Below are positions 9,842 through 19,870 of a stretch of 36,961 nt of DNA, one piece after another. Origin of the DNA: Hymenochaete sp. R1 (Eukaryota; Basidiomycota; Agaricomycetes; Hymenochaetales; Hymenochaetaceae). The position numbers and the translations under genes were made by a program. The DNA is taken from assembly GCA_019400425.1 (NCBI GenBank), contig JAFREE010000200.1, positions 1 through 36,961 of the forward strand, written 5' to 3'. The number at the start of each line of letters is the position of its first letter. Position 1 is the stretch's first letter. The notes under the pieces are model-generated. The model saw only the letters and a program-made list of their open reading frames with translations. It did no database searches and had not been told where the DNA came from.

Positions 9842-10450
9842 CAACAAATATACTTTCAGCACGGGACCTAAGGACATCCGCATGAAATGGGAGTCAGTTT
9901 CCCAAACTTTTGAGGCACTATCGAATTCCACAAAATGGTCAGGAAAGCATGGACAGGTGAGTTCCTTGCTACTTCATTTCCACTGGCATGTAATAGCTTA
10001 CATCTGGTCAATGGCAGCCTTTTCAATGGCAAGTTGACCTTCCACTTCCTCACATCAATCTGAACTTAGCACAGGAGGGTTTTGGTCTTATTTGCCTTGG
10101 AGTTGATATGTCCAAGAAACAGTTTGTCCTTCTCATTCATGACACAAATGTGAGTTGATGTATTGCGGAAGATCAGTTTTGTGTCTTATTTTGTATTTAA
10201 GGAAGCAATAACAAATGTGAAATCATTGAGGACTCTTGTGCACAATTCAAGATGCAAGGATACAGGAATGGAAAGTGCTGAGAACTTGCCAACACCAGAG
10301 ATGTATTGCATAGCAAAACCTCAATGGCTGAGGATGATCTGGGAGCAGCAAGTCTGACACGCTCAAGGGATGAGGGTTTTCCTTGTTGTGGATGACAAGT
10401 CAGTGAAGTCTGTCAAGCCAGACCCCACACTACTTGACTGTGTTGGATAG
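9798..10450 (+). pseudogene. Possible Myb/SANT-like segment and further exons of unrecognised protein
   Basis: The first piece (9798-9956) encodes a Trp-containing helical stretch (GPKDIRMKWESVSQTFEAL … TKWSGKHGQ) ending at a good donor (CAG|GTGAGTT). The spacing of Trp residues resembles the Myb/SANT-like regions found in fungal transposon ORFs, but this is weak. A later exon-like piece at about 10083-10150 (GLICLGVDMSKKQFVLLIHDTN) ends at another GTGAGTT donor, and 10215-10357 is again coding-like. All are on the plus strand, consistent with one split, decayed gene. Confidence 0.35.
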
Positions 10451-10872
10451 CTGGGGGCTGACATCCACTAACCATTTTGGGTTAGCGGTGAGTACATGTA
10501 TCACAGCGCTCGGTTTCTCTCGCATCTCACTTTTGACAGATGAACAAAACAACAAATCCGCTGAAAAGTGTTTCAAGAAAGCGTCAATTTGCGATACTGC
10601 TTACTTCCTTTGAGAACACCAAACACAGATGACCAAGGAGTATACAACAGCAATCACAGTGTCCGAAGTGCTATTGTCAGTATCTCCGACAATTTGGTGC
10701 ATGTTAGAGTGTCGTGTGTAAGTTTGTGTACTGACACCACAGTATATTTGACAGAGACTTTGATGACTTCCACCTTTTTGGTGAGAGTATGTAATGGTAT
10801 AAGACCAGATTAACTCTACTCTTGGAGTTGTTTTTGTTGTGGCTGACCTTCTCCTCTGACGTTTCCATTCAC

Positions 10873-11187
10873 AGCTAGAGACAAGCCCCACAGGGACTGT
10901 GCACCTCGATCCGTGTCACATCTAGCATTCTTTGCATGTCGGTGACGTTGGTGGATTCACCCGTTGAAGTGCTTGGAAGGGACAAAACATGTCAGCACTT
11001 GCTGCCTCACAAGGTTGTCATGGTAAAGGAAGGGGACAAAATGTAAGGAGATATATGATTTATTTGTCATATCCGGATCATCCTTACTTTGACTTTACAG
11101 ACACTTCCCTCCCGGCATCCCGTGGTTTGTGAAGGCCCAGCTCAACAGTGTGCTCAAAGACACCTACTATTATTCCTTTAATTGAAT
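10873..11187 (+). pseudogene. Possible cupin/JmjC-like 2OG-Fe(II) dioxygenase fragment
   Basis: An exon after a TTCACAG acceptor reads LETSPTGTVHLDPCH, placing an HxD motif (codons at 10902-10910) in a context like fungal JmjC-type proteins. About 60 residues later, VVMVKEGDKIHFPPGIPWFV resembles the '…GD…MPPGTPHxV' strand that normally carries the distal iron-binding His. Here that His position is Trp. A GT-AG intron (about 11043-11099) joins the halves: …EGDK/IHFPPG…, ending at TGA 11185-11187. There is a frame break between the HxD piece and the next ATG (10937). If the family call is right the enzyme is dead. Alternative: an unrelated cupin fold or chance motifs. Confidence 0.35.
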
Positions 11188-11458
11188 GTGGTGAACTAGT
11201 CAGGTAGTACTTGCAGAATATTATATGGACAGGCTTACAATAACTGTTGGCTGCACTAAGACATTGCAGTCTGTCTGTAACTTTGTAAAGTCATGGCTCA
11301 GTTGTTTTAGGGACTTTTTTGATGGTACGTCTACTATATCAGACCGCTATTTGGTCTTGAACTATTGCCTTACACACTGTTTGCAGACAATGTTGGACGC
11401 CTGACTATGCTAGGCCCCCCCTCCTCACTGCTGTAGCTTACATATTTGTCCTTGTACT
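11188..11458 (+). other. No supported gene
   Basis: Possible weak continuation of coding sequence (an ORF-like stretch with YYMDRLTITVGCTKT around 11220-11260) interrupted by stops. Nothing recognisable precedes the LTR at 11459. Confidence 0.3.
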
Positions 11459-11865
11459 TGTTATGGAACTTTGGTACAAGGCTTATCTAAGGCTTGCTAA
11501 CTAAGCCTAATTGACACCTTTTATAGTCAAAAGTTATAACTTCAAAGTAGAGTTCAAAGAGTAAGAGTTCTGAAAGCCAAAGCTTTATCAGAGACTTTGT
11601 AACTAGATAGTTATTGAGAACTAAGAGGTCAAGCTGAGACTCTAACACCAAAGCTTGCCCTCTATTCATACTACAGGAAGAGGCTGTGCAGGCTGTGCAC
11701 GGACTATCTGACTAATATAAGAGAATGTTCCAGAAGTAACTCATGTGGAGTCGAGTGACATCATCAGGAGACAAAACATGAAACAACAATAGAATACAAA
11801 AGAAAATAAGTCAACAAAAGAGAACAATAAAGAAAATTTAGGTTAGGGGTTTTATTGTTGTAACA
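11459..11865 (-). mobile_element. Solo LTR, family B (407 bp), target duplication GTACT
   Basis: On the minus strand it starts TGTTACAACAATAAAACCCC and ends AAAGTTCCATAACA. Perfect 5-bp duplications GTACT lie at 11454-11458 and 11866-11870. A plus-strand copy is at 19466-19870. A CRE-like TGACATCAT sits at 11758-11766. The host sequence on the right begins CCACATTGCAG, a plausible 3' splice site, so the target may have been an intron. Confidence 0.92.
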
Positions 11866-11870
11866 GTACT

Positions 11871-12273
11871 CCACATTGCAGTTATGCTCCCACTGAACAA
11901 TCTTAATCCAGAGAGCAGGCATATGTGGCACTCTGACTCCGATGTCATTGCAGTGTTAGAGTCTACATGCACTGACATCCCGCAGGCCATCTACATTATA
12001 ATATATGCTGAAGTATTGAGTGAAGGTCAAGGTACTTTCAAAGCCTCGCTGTATAAAGCAGTTGATGATTTCATTGTGCACCGAGATTGCTTGGAATGGC
12101 TATGGATCTTGAAAGACTGTTTTAGTGCAAGCATCTCATTGCATAGCTCCTTGGAATCATATGCTATCAAATGCCCATCCTCAAAAACCAGTTCTTGGAA
12201 CATAGATGACGCAAGAGAACAATTCAGGTGCCAGAAGGAGACCTGGGAGGCAAAAGCCACCACTGCGTCATAA
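11871..12273 (+). pseudogene. Unrecognised helical ORF
   Basis: One open frame from about 11880 to TAA at 12271-12273, starting directly after the acceptor-like TTGCAG beside the family-B LTR. The 129-residue product is largely helical, with Trp/Cys-rich patches (DCLEWLWILKDCF) and a basic C-terminal helix (DAREQFRCQKETWEAK). I do not recognise a family. It lies upstream of the Ulp1-like peptidase on the same strand and may be part of the same protein or element. Confidence 0.4.
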
Positions 12274-12545
12274 AAGACTATTATAAAAGTCACCCAAAAA
12301 TACCTGTACATGTATTTTATTCAATTGAAATTGTTTGACGGCTCAGCAGGGTTAGCCATAGGTGGTCAATACATCTTGTGGCATAGGACACAAGAGACAG
12401 CCTTAAACTTGAGGTGAGTAGTGCAGCAAATCTTGCAAAGGATGTGATGCTCTATCTCAAGTACATATTTGTCCCAATAATATAAGTTTGCATGACACAG
12501 ACCTATCACATCTACTGATACTTATCTTTATGTGACAGAGCACCA
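12274..12545 (+). other. Spacer between ORF remnants
   Basis: AT-rich, with no coding stretch longer than about 30 codons that I would defend and no RNA or repeat signature. Confidence 0.4.
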
Positions 12546-12548
12546 TGA

Positions 12549-13400
12549 GAACATCTGTGCATGAGTAATTGTGCTCTGGTGGACAAAATATGATTGGACC
12601 ATAATGCGTGCAGCTGGGAGTCAATCTCGGATGCAAAAAAACCATGGTACTTGGGTTCCGATGGCGAAGATAGTCTTACGGCTATTGTGTGCACTCTTGT
12701 GTACATTAGGTATAATTCTTGGAAGTACAGATTTGTGATCATGCCGCTCATAGCAGAAAAACATATATGGCTTGTTATTTCTGACACACGGTTAAGCAAG
12801 AATGATCGTGAACAAATGAAACACCTGCTCATTTACCTGAGTGCATACATTCTAAACTCATTAGGCAGAGCTGGGGGAACGAGAATAGTGTCGGAGCTTG
12901 CTAGCCGTGTACTCACATACTGGCAGACTCTGCAATACAGGGTTCACAATCCACAACTCCTAGAGATGTTCTTCCCTGATGCACATTGCCAAGTAGACGG
13001 GTTCAACTGTGGGATGTATACCTTGTACTTCATTGCCACTTTCCTCTCCAATCCATACAAATATGCTCAAGCTATACATGTACATTTTTGTTATTAATTT
13101 GTGTGGCAAAAGCTTATTATCCACATCCAGACTGAAAATGTTAATGATCTCCATGCATTCTATGACACCGATGCAGGTCCTTGCATGCATACTAGTGCCA
13201 TGAAAGTCATCCGCGCCTTGAAAGAGCTACCTTCAACTGACTCAGATGCTGAGTATAAGTTGGAGGATCTCCACTTAGATCGCAAAGAACCTCTTTCAAT
13301 TGTGATAGCAGCATTATGGTGATCAGGGTCAGCCTTCACTATATCAGATTCAGAAGCGTATGATTTGCTGAGCGCAGACTCGGGTGACAAAAGCTCATAG
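12549..13400 (+). pseudogene. Ulp1-like (C48) cysteine peptidase domain, decayed
   Basis: The frame contains HIWLVISD (His codon 12762-12764) and CQVDGFNCGMYTLYFI (Gln 12990-12992, Cys 13008-13010). These are the His and Gln/Cys signatures of SUMO-protease-like C48 peptidases, with about 80 residues between them as in the family. An intron 13080-13130 (51 nt, GTACAT…TCCAG) preserves frame and leads into an acidic tail (TDSDAEYKLEDL…). In-frame TGA codons lie at 12591 and 13320, after which the frame continues to TAG 13398-13400. Catalytic Asp is uncertain. C48 domains are frequently carried by eukaryotic DNA transposons, fitting the KDZ fragment upstream on the same strand. A diverged host protease is the alternative. 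Confidence 0.65.
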
Positions 13401-13681
13401 ACTCTGATACTCTCAGATAGGCATAGTGATCATATATGTATAACTAGTTCCCCACAGACACCAACATCAATCTATTTCCTGTCATGATCTCATATTGTAT
13501 CTATAGTCTATCTTCTGTAAGCATAAATAATGACAAACTGGTGTGATTACATTGTCAGAAACATAAAATTTCAAAGTTTGATTTGCACCATTATTACTTT
13601 GTTCAAAAGCAAATGTGGATGTTTCATTTGTTGTTTGTCTACCTTTTGTGTTGATCCGGTCTCACTTTATTCAAAAGCGGA

Positions 13682-14022
13682 TTGTGGCACACATCTGTTT
13701 TTTTTTCAATTCAGGCCAGAAAAAACTGGGATTTCCTGCCTAAGCTAAAGCCTACAGACTCTAGCATACACTTCATGAATGTACTAAATATATTTGCTCT
13801 GCAAAGGACTCGCAAGTTGGATCAAATAAGGACTTCATACGCCATTTATGCCATACTTTTGAAACACAATAGGCCCTTCATTCCCCCAAAGCCCCACTCT
13901 GTCAATGTAATAACTTTTCAGTAGCCTGTCATGCCCGCACCACCTGCACATTATATTCCTGACCAGTGGTCTCACAACCCACTGACCTACCACCCTTTTG
14001 TAGGACTTGTCCCTATGACATT
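13682..14022 (+). pseudogene. Unrecognised exon(s), Pro-rich C-terminus
   Basis: An acceptor (TTCAATTCAG, ends about 13715) opens ARKNWDFLPKLKPTDSS…, a helical region ending in NRPFIPPKPHSV. A TAG at 13922 interrupts the frame, which continues as a proline/His-rich stretch (PAPPAHYIPDQWSHNP…) to a GTAAGT donor at about 14023. The intact-looking splice signals argue for a once-spliced gene. No family recognised. The 13401-13681 stretch shows nothing. Confidence 0.35.
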
Positions 14023-14204
14023 CTGTAAGTATCTAGGGCATGAGCATGTAATGCTAGGTCTTCCTTGAATCTGAAAGAGCGGCAATGTAGCATGTCAAAG
14101 AATTTATCTTACATTTAATTAATCATACAATCAAGAGGCTTACTACCTTATATGTGATCCAGTGTACTGTTGATCTGACACACATTATAAACTTACATTG
14201 CAGC

Positions 14205-15103
14205 TCAAATGTCCACTACCCAGTCCCCTTTTCAACAACTCTTTATAAGCTACCTCCCGACCATCCCTACCACAAAACACTCAGACACTGGAAACTCCAT
14301 ATGACTCCTTCAGCACTCAATACTTCTGTGGCCCTTTAGTCAACATCTGTCATCGACTCCCCAGTTACCACACCACCCACACAGACCCTACAGCTCTGCC
14401 CAAACATGGCCGAGACAGACCCAAAGGGTCAACCAATACCAAAGGCACCAAAAGTAAACCTCCCACAGTGACTTGTATTAACAGCTCATACAGCTGGAAG
14501 GCAGCAGAGAGCTGCAAGAACACATGCTGTGCACAATACTGCAAGTTAACACTGGAGGCATGTGACATTCATCCAGATAAGAACTCTACTATTCAAGAGA
14601 AACTAGATATCAGTGAGCTCGTTGACATCACTGTTGAGCCAATAGGACCCAATCACCTTTGCCAACAGACCAATGTCATTGCAGATTGGAACAATGAAGT
14701 TCAGCTTTGGAACATGGCCGAAGCTAGTAATATAAAGGGTCAAACTAGTGGTCGGCTTTATGTTAAATGTTCTGTATGTGCCTACATGATCAGTTTTGCC
14801 TTCTTGCCTAATTAATCATATGCAACTGTCTTAGGAAAGAGACATCGCATTTTGCTTGACATCTTTTATGTCAAACAGGAGTTTGTTTTGATACAATATC
14901 TGACAGACAGTTTGAAATATGCTTTCAAAGAAGTGTTTGGTCCCCTTGTCACCCCTGACTTATTATTCTTCCATCTCGTAAATGGCCATCCAGCAGCTCA
15001 TTCTCTTTCTTTCCCATTTCAGCAGTTGTTGTTCAGCCACATAGCAATATGGCCTGTCTTACTTGGTCAGCACATTCTGCCTGACATTATTACTCTCATT
15101 TGA
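14205..15103 (+). pseudogene. Unrecognised exons: basic linker, Cys-containing domain, hydrophobic tail
   Basis: After a CATTGCAG acceptor, a Pro-rich piece (14205-14339) gives way to a frame (about 14344-14815) with a basic linker (PKHGRDRPKGSTNTKG) and a Cys-rich segment (CKNTCCAQYCKLTLEACD). 14852-15103 encodes a hydrophobic 83-residue ORF (FPFQQLLFSHIAIWPVLLG). Stops and frame changes separate them. The CxxxCCxxxC spacing could hold zinc, but I cannot tie it to a family. Confidence 0.35.
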
Positions 15104-15109
15104 GGAACA

Positions 15110-15827
15110 CCTTTAACTCTTATAGCTGCCAAGCTTCTTGAAGCAGCTGTACAACACACCCTATTGAGTTCTCGCACAATAATTGACCTCACAGCACACA
15201 AAGATCAGGGAGATGCAATACCCCCACTGCTCAAGTACTCTGCATCAAGTGGATCAGATACTAGGGAATTGCTTCAAGAAAAAATCATCAAAATCCTAGA
15301 TGACAGTCTTAGTCCTTCGCCGTTATATGCATCATCATAGTCCAGAGCAACAAAACCATCACTTGTGCCATTGCTCACTAGTATGTATAAATTGCAAGAT
15401 GCCTCCACTTTGACACCGAAAGCTGGACCATTGCAGACTCCACTTGATGCACAATTAAATTCCAACACGGTATGTTGACTGTCTTTCCTAAGAAATGTGT
15501 TGCATCCTAATCATTATACTGACCTGACAGGAGCAACCAAAGCCTAAGCTTCCCTTGCAGCCACACAGCTTACTCTGGGCTTTGTTAACATTGTTTGCAG
15601 ATGCCCAAAATATAAATCTACACTACAAGAATCTTCTAAAGGCCAACAAAAAACTGTTCCGTCAAGCAATCGGCATATTTACAGACACAGAAGAACGGGT
15701 ACATTACGAGTGAGTTAAACAAACCACGGATGCTATTGCAGATGAGTTAGTAGCCTTGCATGGCATTGATAACATTACATGGGAGATGCTTTGCGCTTCT
15801 CTACAGGCTAAAGGCTTCAAAATATAA
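15110..15827 (+). pseudogene. Terminal exons of the decayed plus-strand array
   Basis: A frame from about 15110 (…LIAAKLLEAAVQHTLL…) to TAG at about 15340, then after a CTGACAG acceptor (15531) a helical, Lys-rich frame (…YKNLLKANKKLFRQAIG…) with an in-frame TGA at 15711. It ends in …ASLQAKGFKI and TAA at 15825-15827. This is the last coding-like stretch of the long plus-strand array. No family recognised. Confidence 0.35.
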
Positions 15828-16182
15828 TTACAGCTTTTGTAGTACATCATGTCCTAGTTCTAGAAGCCTGATGTATTTAATTATACACTATAACTTAAAT
15901 GTTAATTACATGCCATAACTTAAATGTGGAAGATTCATAGAGTGTGTTTTATAAGTGAGCATCAATCCCAGTCTGGTTTCATTTGAAGTCCCATCATGTT
16001 GATCACTTTGGATATGATGCACAGAGTTTTGACTATGCTTCCGCAGTTTGAAATGAGTGTGCATAGCATTGATTTATGAAAAAAAAAACATATATTATCA
16101 TTGCCTTCTATAGCTATTTGGTTTTGCACTCCAATGTCAATCTAGTGGTGCGGTTTTGAATAAAAGCAGACTGTTGAAGTTT
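15828..16182. other. AT-rich intergenic
   Basis: No coding, RNA or repeat signal recognised apart from short homopolymer runs (A-run at 16078-16088). Confidence 0.5.
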
Positions 16183-16752
16183 ATGTCTAACTCACTCTTC
16201 CTCCTTCTGTTCATCTTGTCATTGTTCACTCTCTCTCTCACCCTGCTTCTTCTTATTACTGGTGAGCATTTTGTTGTTCTTTAAGTTTAGTGTTTTGTTT
16301 TACTAATGTTTTCCTAGTCTCACATTTAAAAATTGCATGCTTTGTTTAACATGCTATACAAAATTGTCATCACCATTGTTGCATTAAGTGTGGTCTTAGT
16401 AATGAGAGGGTGAGTTGGTGGTATGCAGCAGCATCACACGTAGGCTGAAGGTGGTGCAGTCAAAGTGGAACAGCAAGACGTGCATTCTAACTATTCAATC
16501 TTTTATTGTTCCTTATTTGTGTTAAGAGGAATGCACAATCTGCCTGGAGGCAGTCATTCTGCAAAACTCAACAACACTCTCTTGTTGTCATACATTTTGC
16601 ATGGGGTATGTTTTTTGTCTTGATTTTCAAAGTTTGATATTAACTTTTGGGAATTAAGGTGTATTATAAATTGGCATGTAACAGACATGAAATTGCATGG
16701 GACTCGTTACACATACACTTGTCCATGTTGCAGGGCTGAGTTTCAAAATTAA
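16183..16752 (+). CDS. Small RING-finger (C3HC4-type) protein, spliced; 5' end uncertain
   Basis: Exons 16529-16605 and 16659-16752, joined across a 53-nt intron (GTATGT…GAATTAAG), encode DECTICLE…SCCHTFCMGC…CPCCRAEFQN-stop. This gives the full C-x2-C, C-x-H-x2-C-x2-C, C-x2-C ligand pattern of a RING domain, typical of E3 ubiquitin ligases. A 36-nt exon 16444-16479 (AEGGAVKVEQQD) joins in frame through a 49-nt intron. The intron is essential: it restores the fourth Cys pair. A further upstream exon, 16183-16261, would encode a strongly hydrophobic Leu/Ser-rich N-terminus (SLFLLLFILSLFTLSLTLLLL), a signal anchor, but I could not connect it in frame to 16444. No premature stop in the RING exons. 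It may be functional or a recent relic. Confidence 0.6.
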
Positions 16753-17386
16753 AAGTGTATGTTCTTTTCTTTTTTTTTCTTTCTTTGCCTTTATTGAGAT
16801 ACCATTTTCAGTAAATTGCACTTTCCTGCATGAATGATGGCGTGCACAGAATGAAAGAGTTTGGCACCTAAAAATAGAGTTTTTTTGTCTTATTTCAGTC
16901 TCTGTTTCATGTATTCTAGTGTCAACACCACTCCAAATTCAATCTTTTGTCTATGTTGCTCCTGTATGGCTCCATTTTGCATGGATACCATCCATTGTAA
17001 GGTTATAATCTCATTTTGAATGAATGCTCACAAGCTTGATGATATAAGCACACTGACTGTTGTAATTTAGTTATGTAATGTTTTGACTAATATAGTATGT
17101 AAGGTTCTAACTAATATTGTATTTCTAAGGCTCTTATGTCATTTCAGCACAGTCTTCTGGTTTCTCATTACTTGAGCTAGTAATGGAAATGGTGATAGAT
17201 ATAGTGACAGATATGGAAATTAATCCGTGCAATTTGCTGGTGTCCTCCTGTCTGTTGGTCCGTTACTGTGATTCCAGTAGTATTTAGTTTATGTGTTGCT
17301 TCGGCAACTCTTATTAATGTGTTATGTCTTGACTTATTTTCTTTTAATTCTTCTCTTTCTCACACTCTCACTCTGATGCCCATCTT
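16753..17386. other. AT-rich intergenic
   Basis: No gene supported. Several T-rich stretches and possible splice-like sequences exist but no coding stretch joins them. Confidence 0.45.
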
Positions 17387-17775
17387 TGTCATCACATTCC
17401 TTTATCACATGCTTTCATTCTGCTCTATGTTTACCCTTTCCCATCATTATTAATTATGCACGCTCCACACTATAACATCATCCAACTCATCAGATCTTTC
17501 TTTTGTTCTATGCCTTTCCATGTCCTTCTATTATCTTCCTTTTCCAATAAGTGGCTCAGTCAGCACATGTACAGCCTCATGGTCTATGCGCAGCCTTCGC
17601 TGGGTATATAAGTAGAGTAGTTTCCTATACTTAGCTCCCCAGTTCTAACCTGATCTAATACCACGGCTAGTAATCTGAGCTAATCCTTCTCTCCCTTTAC
17701 AAATCTACCTTGTTGCATGACCTGGAGGCTAACTACCTTGGACGGAATTATCTCTTGCTAGTTGGTCGCCTGACA
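17387..17775 (+). mobile_element. Putative LTR-like promoter block, boundaries uncertain
   Basis: Starts TGTCATCACATTCC and ends GTCGCCTGACA, the same ends and layout as family D, with a TATA box (TATATAAG, 17604-17611) followed by CTCCCCAGTTCT, which parallels CCCCAGTTTT in the 8113 element. Flanking 5-mers (ATCTT and CAATG) do not match and the U3 part has no clear identity to family D. This may be a diverged or truncated LTR, or an unrelated promoter. Confidence 0.4.
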
Positions 17776-18789
17776 CAATGCTTGTTCCATATTCCCAATA
17801 ATATCATATAGTGCTTCTTTCCAAATCGACATGTTTATCTCTATTGTTATATGCTGACATAGTAACTAATGTGGTCCTTGATGGAGCATGACCTGGATCC
17901 CTGTATTCATTACATAATCATTTATATTATGCAAGAATATCGAGCATATGTGTGTGCTGATCCACTGATCTCCTACTTTGGTAAAGGATGTATCTATCTC
18001 TTGACTTTCAACCTTCTATTTGTGTGTTGCGTTAATATTGATGTTATGCATAAGCATATTCTTTGCTTGCATGCATTCCATGATGACTAACAGTGCTTGC
18101 CATCCTATTCTGTACGCTCTCTGGTATACTTTGTAGTAATGCTCTATATTAGGTATTTCTGATAGTTTAGGTAACTCCAGTCTTTAGCATCTTATTACTT
18201 CCATATCTTGATGATGCTGATATAATGCTATTGATTGCCCTATCTTGCTTATGTATTCCTATGCTTTGTAATTCAATTCCTAACAGGTGCCAGAGCCAAA
18301 GGGTATACCCTGGTTGACATTTAAAAGGGCGTTTAAGGGGGAAAGTAATACCATGGCAATTCTAGCAGGTGTTGGGTCTGAAAGTGCACTTCCAAGCATA
18401 AAACAAAGTTGCAAATGAAAGGGGGAAAAGGGCAAGCAATCATGTGAGAGCAAGCGATAGAATGAGAGGGACAGTGAATAGCACAAAGGGAGAACACAAA
18501 AAATCACATGCAATTTTAAATTTCAAACTCTGATCATAAAGAAGTTCACCAATGGTGACAACTTTCTCAATTGTGCTAGCTGCATTTCTCCAGCTACTTA
18601 CAATAACTGGAACTTGTACCTATACCACATTAGAAAGAAGTTGTCAAAAAAAGTTCTAATTGAGTACAGCTATTTGAAAGGCCAAGTCCAAAAATAAGGA
18701 TCTCTGGGTACAAGAATTTATTGTCATAGCTGCTCCCTCTCTCATTTGTCCCTCCCTTGCTCATTTCTTGCCTTTACTCTCTCCATCAA
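17776..18789. other. No confident gene
   Basis: A 73-codon hydrophobic/Cys-His-containing plus-strand ORF (17869-18090) and a 77-codon minus-strand ORF (18280-18513) exist but show no family features. 18290-18360 has purine-rich sequence (TTTAAGGGGGAAAG) that could be a retroelement polypurine tract. The stretch next to 18790 may be the 3' untranslated end of the minus-strand gypsy element. Confidence 0.35.
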
Positions 18790-19460
18790 TACTGTCCATG
18801 CTCCCTCCCTCACTTCTTGGCCTCTGGATTGCTCTAGTAAAATTCCTCTACTGTCTCTTGTGTATTTCCCAGATTCTTAGCAGGTACCCAAAAATTATAG
18901 GCTTCAGAAAATCTCTTCTACCGTACTTTGAAGAACAGTTTTTGCCTTGACCAAGTCGATTTAAGAATTCGCCCAATTTTGTACTCCTCATTCCTATCAA
19001 TAATTATTGGAGGTAGTGGAGGTTGAGTGCAGCCTTAGATTTCATCAGGAACCAATGGGGATAGAAGGCCAATATAGAAGGTATTATGAATTTGCGACAT
19101 CATGAGTGGCAAATCCAGCTGATAGGTGAGTTCACCCAGTTTCTTGAGTACTTTGAAAGGGCCTAATCTCTGACTTGCAAGCTTTCATGAGCGGGTCATC
19201 CTGATGTTGGTTACCTCAAGCCAGACTCTATCACCCACTTCAAAATCTGGTGAGTCCTATTTTTGTCTATCATAGTGGGTCTTCATCTACTTGGTGGCAA
19301 TCTCCAATACCACTTCTGCTTCCTTCTTTGCCTCAGCCAGTTCTTTTATTTGCTCATCTGTTGCTGGGACACCAAGTTGGGAATCAGGAAGGACTACAAA
19401 CTAAGGGTCATATCCATAAGCCAGTTTGGGTAGTGGGAGCTAAGTACCTGAATATGTACA
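18790..19460 (-). pseudogene. Ty3/gypsy integrase C-terminus and chromodomain
   Basis: Minus-strand translation shows, in order: a helical linker (ELAEAKKEAEVVLEIATK), DFEVGDRVWLEV, LASQRLGPFKVLKKLGELTYQLDLP, a CTD-like IHNTFYIGLLSP, and then a chromodomain-like stretch (EEYKIGRILKS … FWVPAKNL). This is the typical C-terminus of chromoviral gypsy integrase, which targets insertion to modified histones. Several stops (TAG, TAA, TGA) break it. The N-terminal pol continues at 19871-20983 on the other side of a family-B LTR. Confidence 0.8.
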
Positions 19461-19465
19461 AGTAT

Positions 19466-19870
19466 TATTACAACAATAAAACCTCTAACCTAAATTTTCT
19501 TTATTGTTCTCTTTTGTTAACTCATTTTCCTTTATATTCTATTGTTTTTTCATGTTTCATCTCATGATGACATCATTCAACTCCACATGACTCATTTCTG
19601 GAACATTCTTTTGTATTAGTCAGATGATCCATGCATAGCCTGTACAGCCTCTCCCTGTAGTATAAATAGAGGGCAAGCTTTGATGTTAGAATTTCAGCTT
19701 GACCTCTTAGTTCTCAATAACTACTTGGTTGCAAGGTCTCTGATAAAGCTTAAGCTTTAAGAACTCTTTCTCTAAACTCTACTCAGAAGTTATAACCTTT
19801 GTCTACAAAAGGTGTTAATTAAGCTTAGTCATCTAGCCTTAGATAAGCCTTGCACCAAAGTTCTATAACA
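19466..19870 (+). mobile_element. Solo LTR, family B (405 bp), target duplication AGTAT
   Basis: Plus-strand copy of the 11459-11865 LTR: starts TATTACAACAATAAAACC (TG changed to TA at the 5' end) and ends AAGTTCTATAACA. Perfect duplications AGTAT at 19461-19465 and 19871-19875. TATA box TATAAATAG near 19660 and a CRE-like TGACATCAT at 19567-19575. It splits the minus-strand gypsy integrase gene. Confidence 0.92.

Noticed and set aside
18280..18360. Possible polypurine tract or pol end of a plus-strand gypsy element
   Set aside because: Purine run is short, no LTR start follows and no pol homology precedes it.
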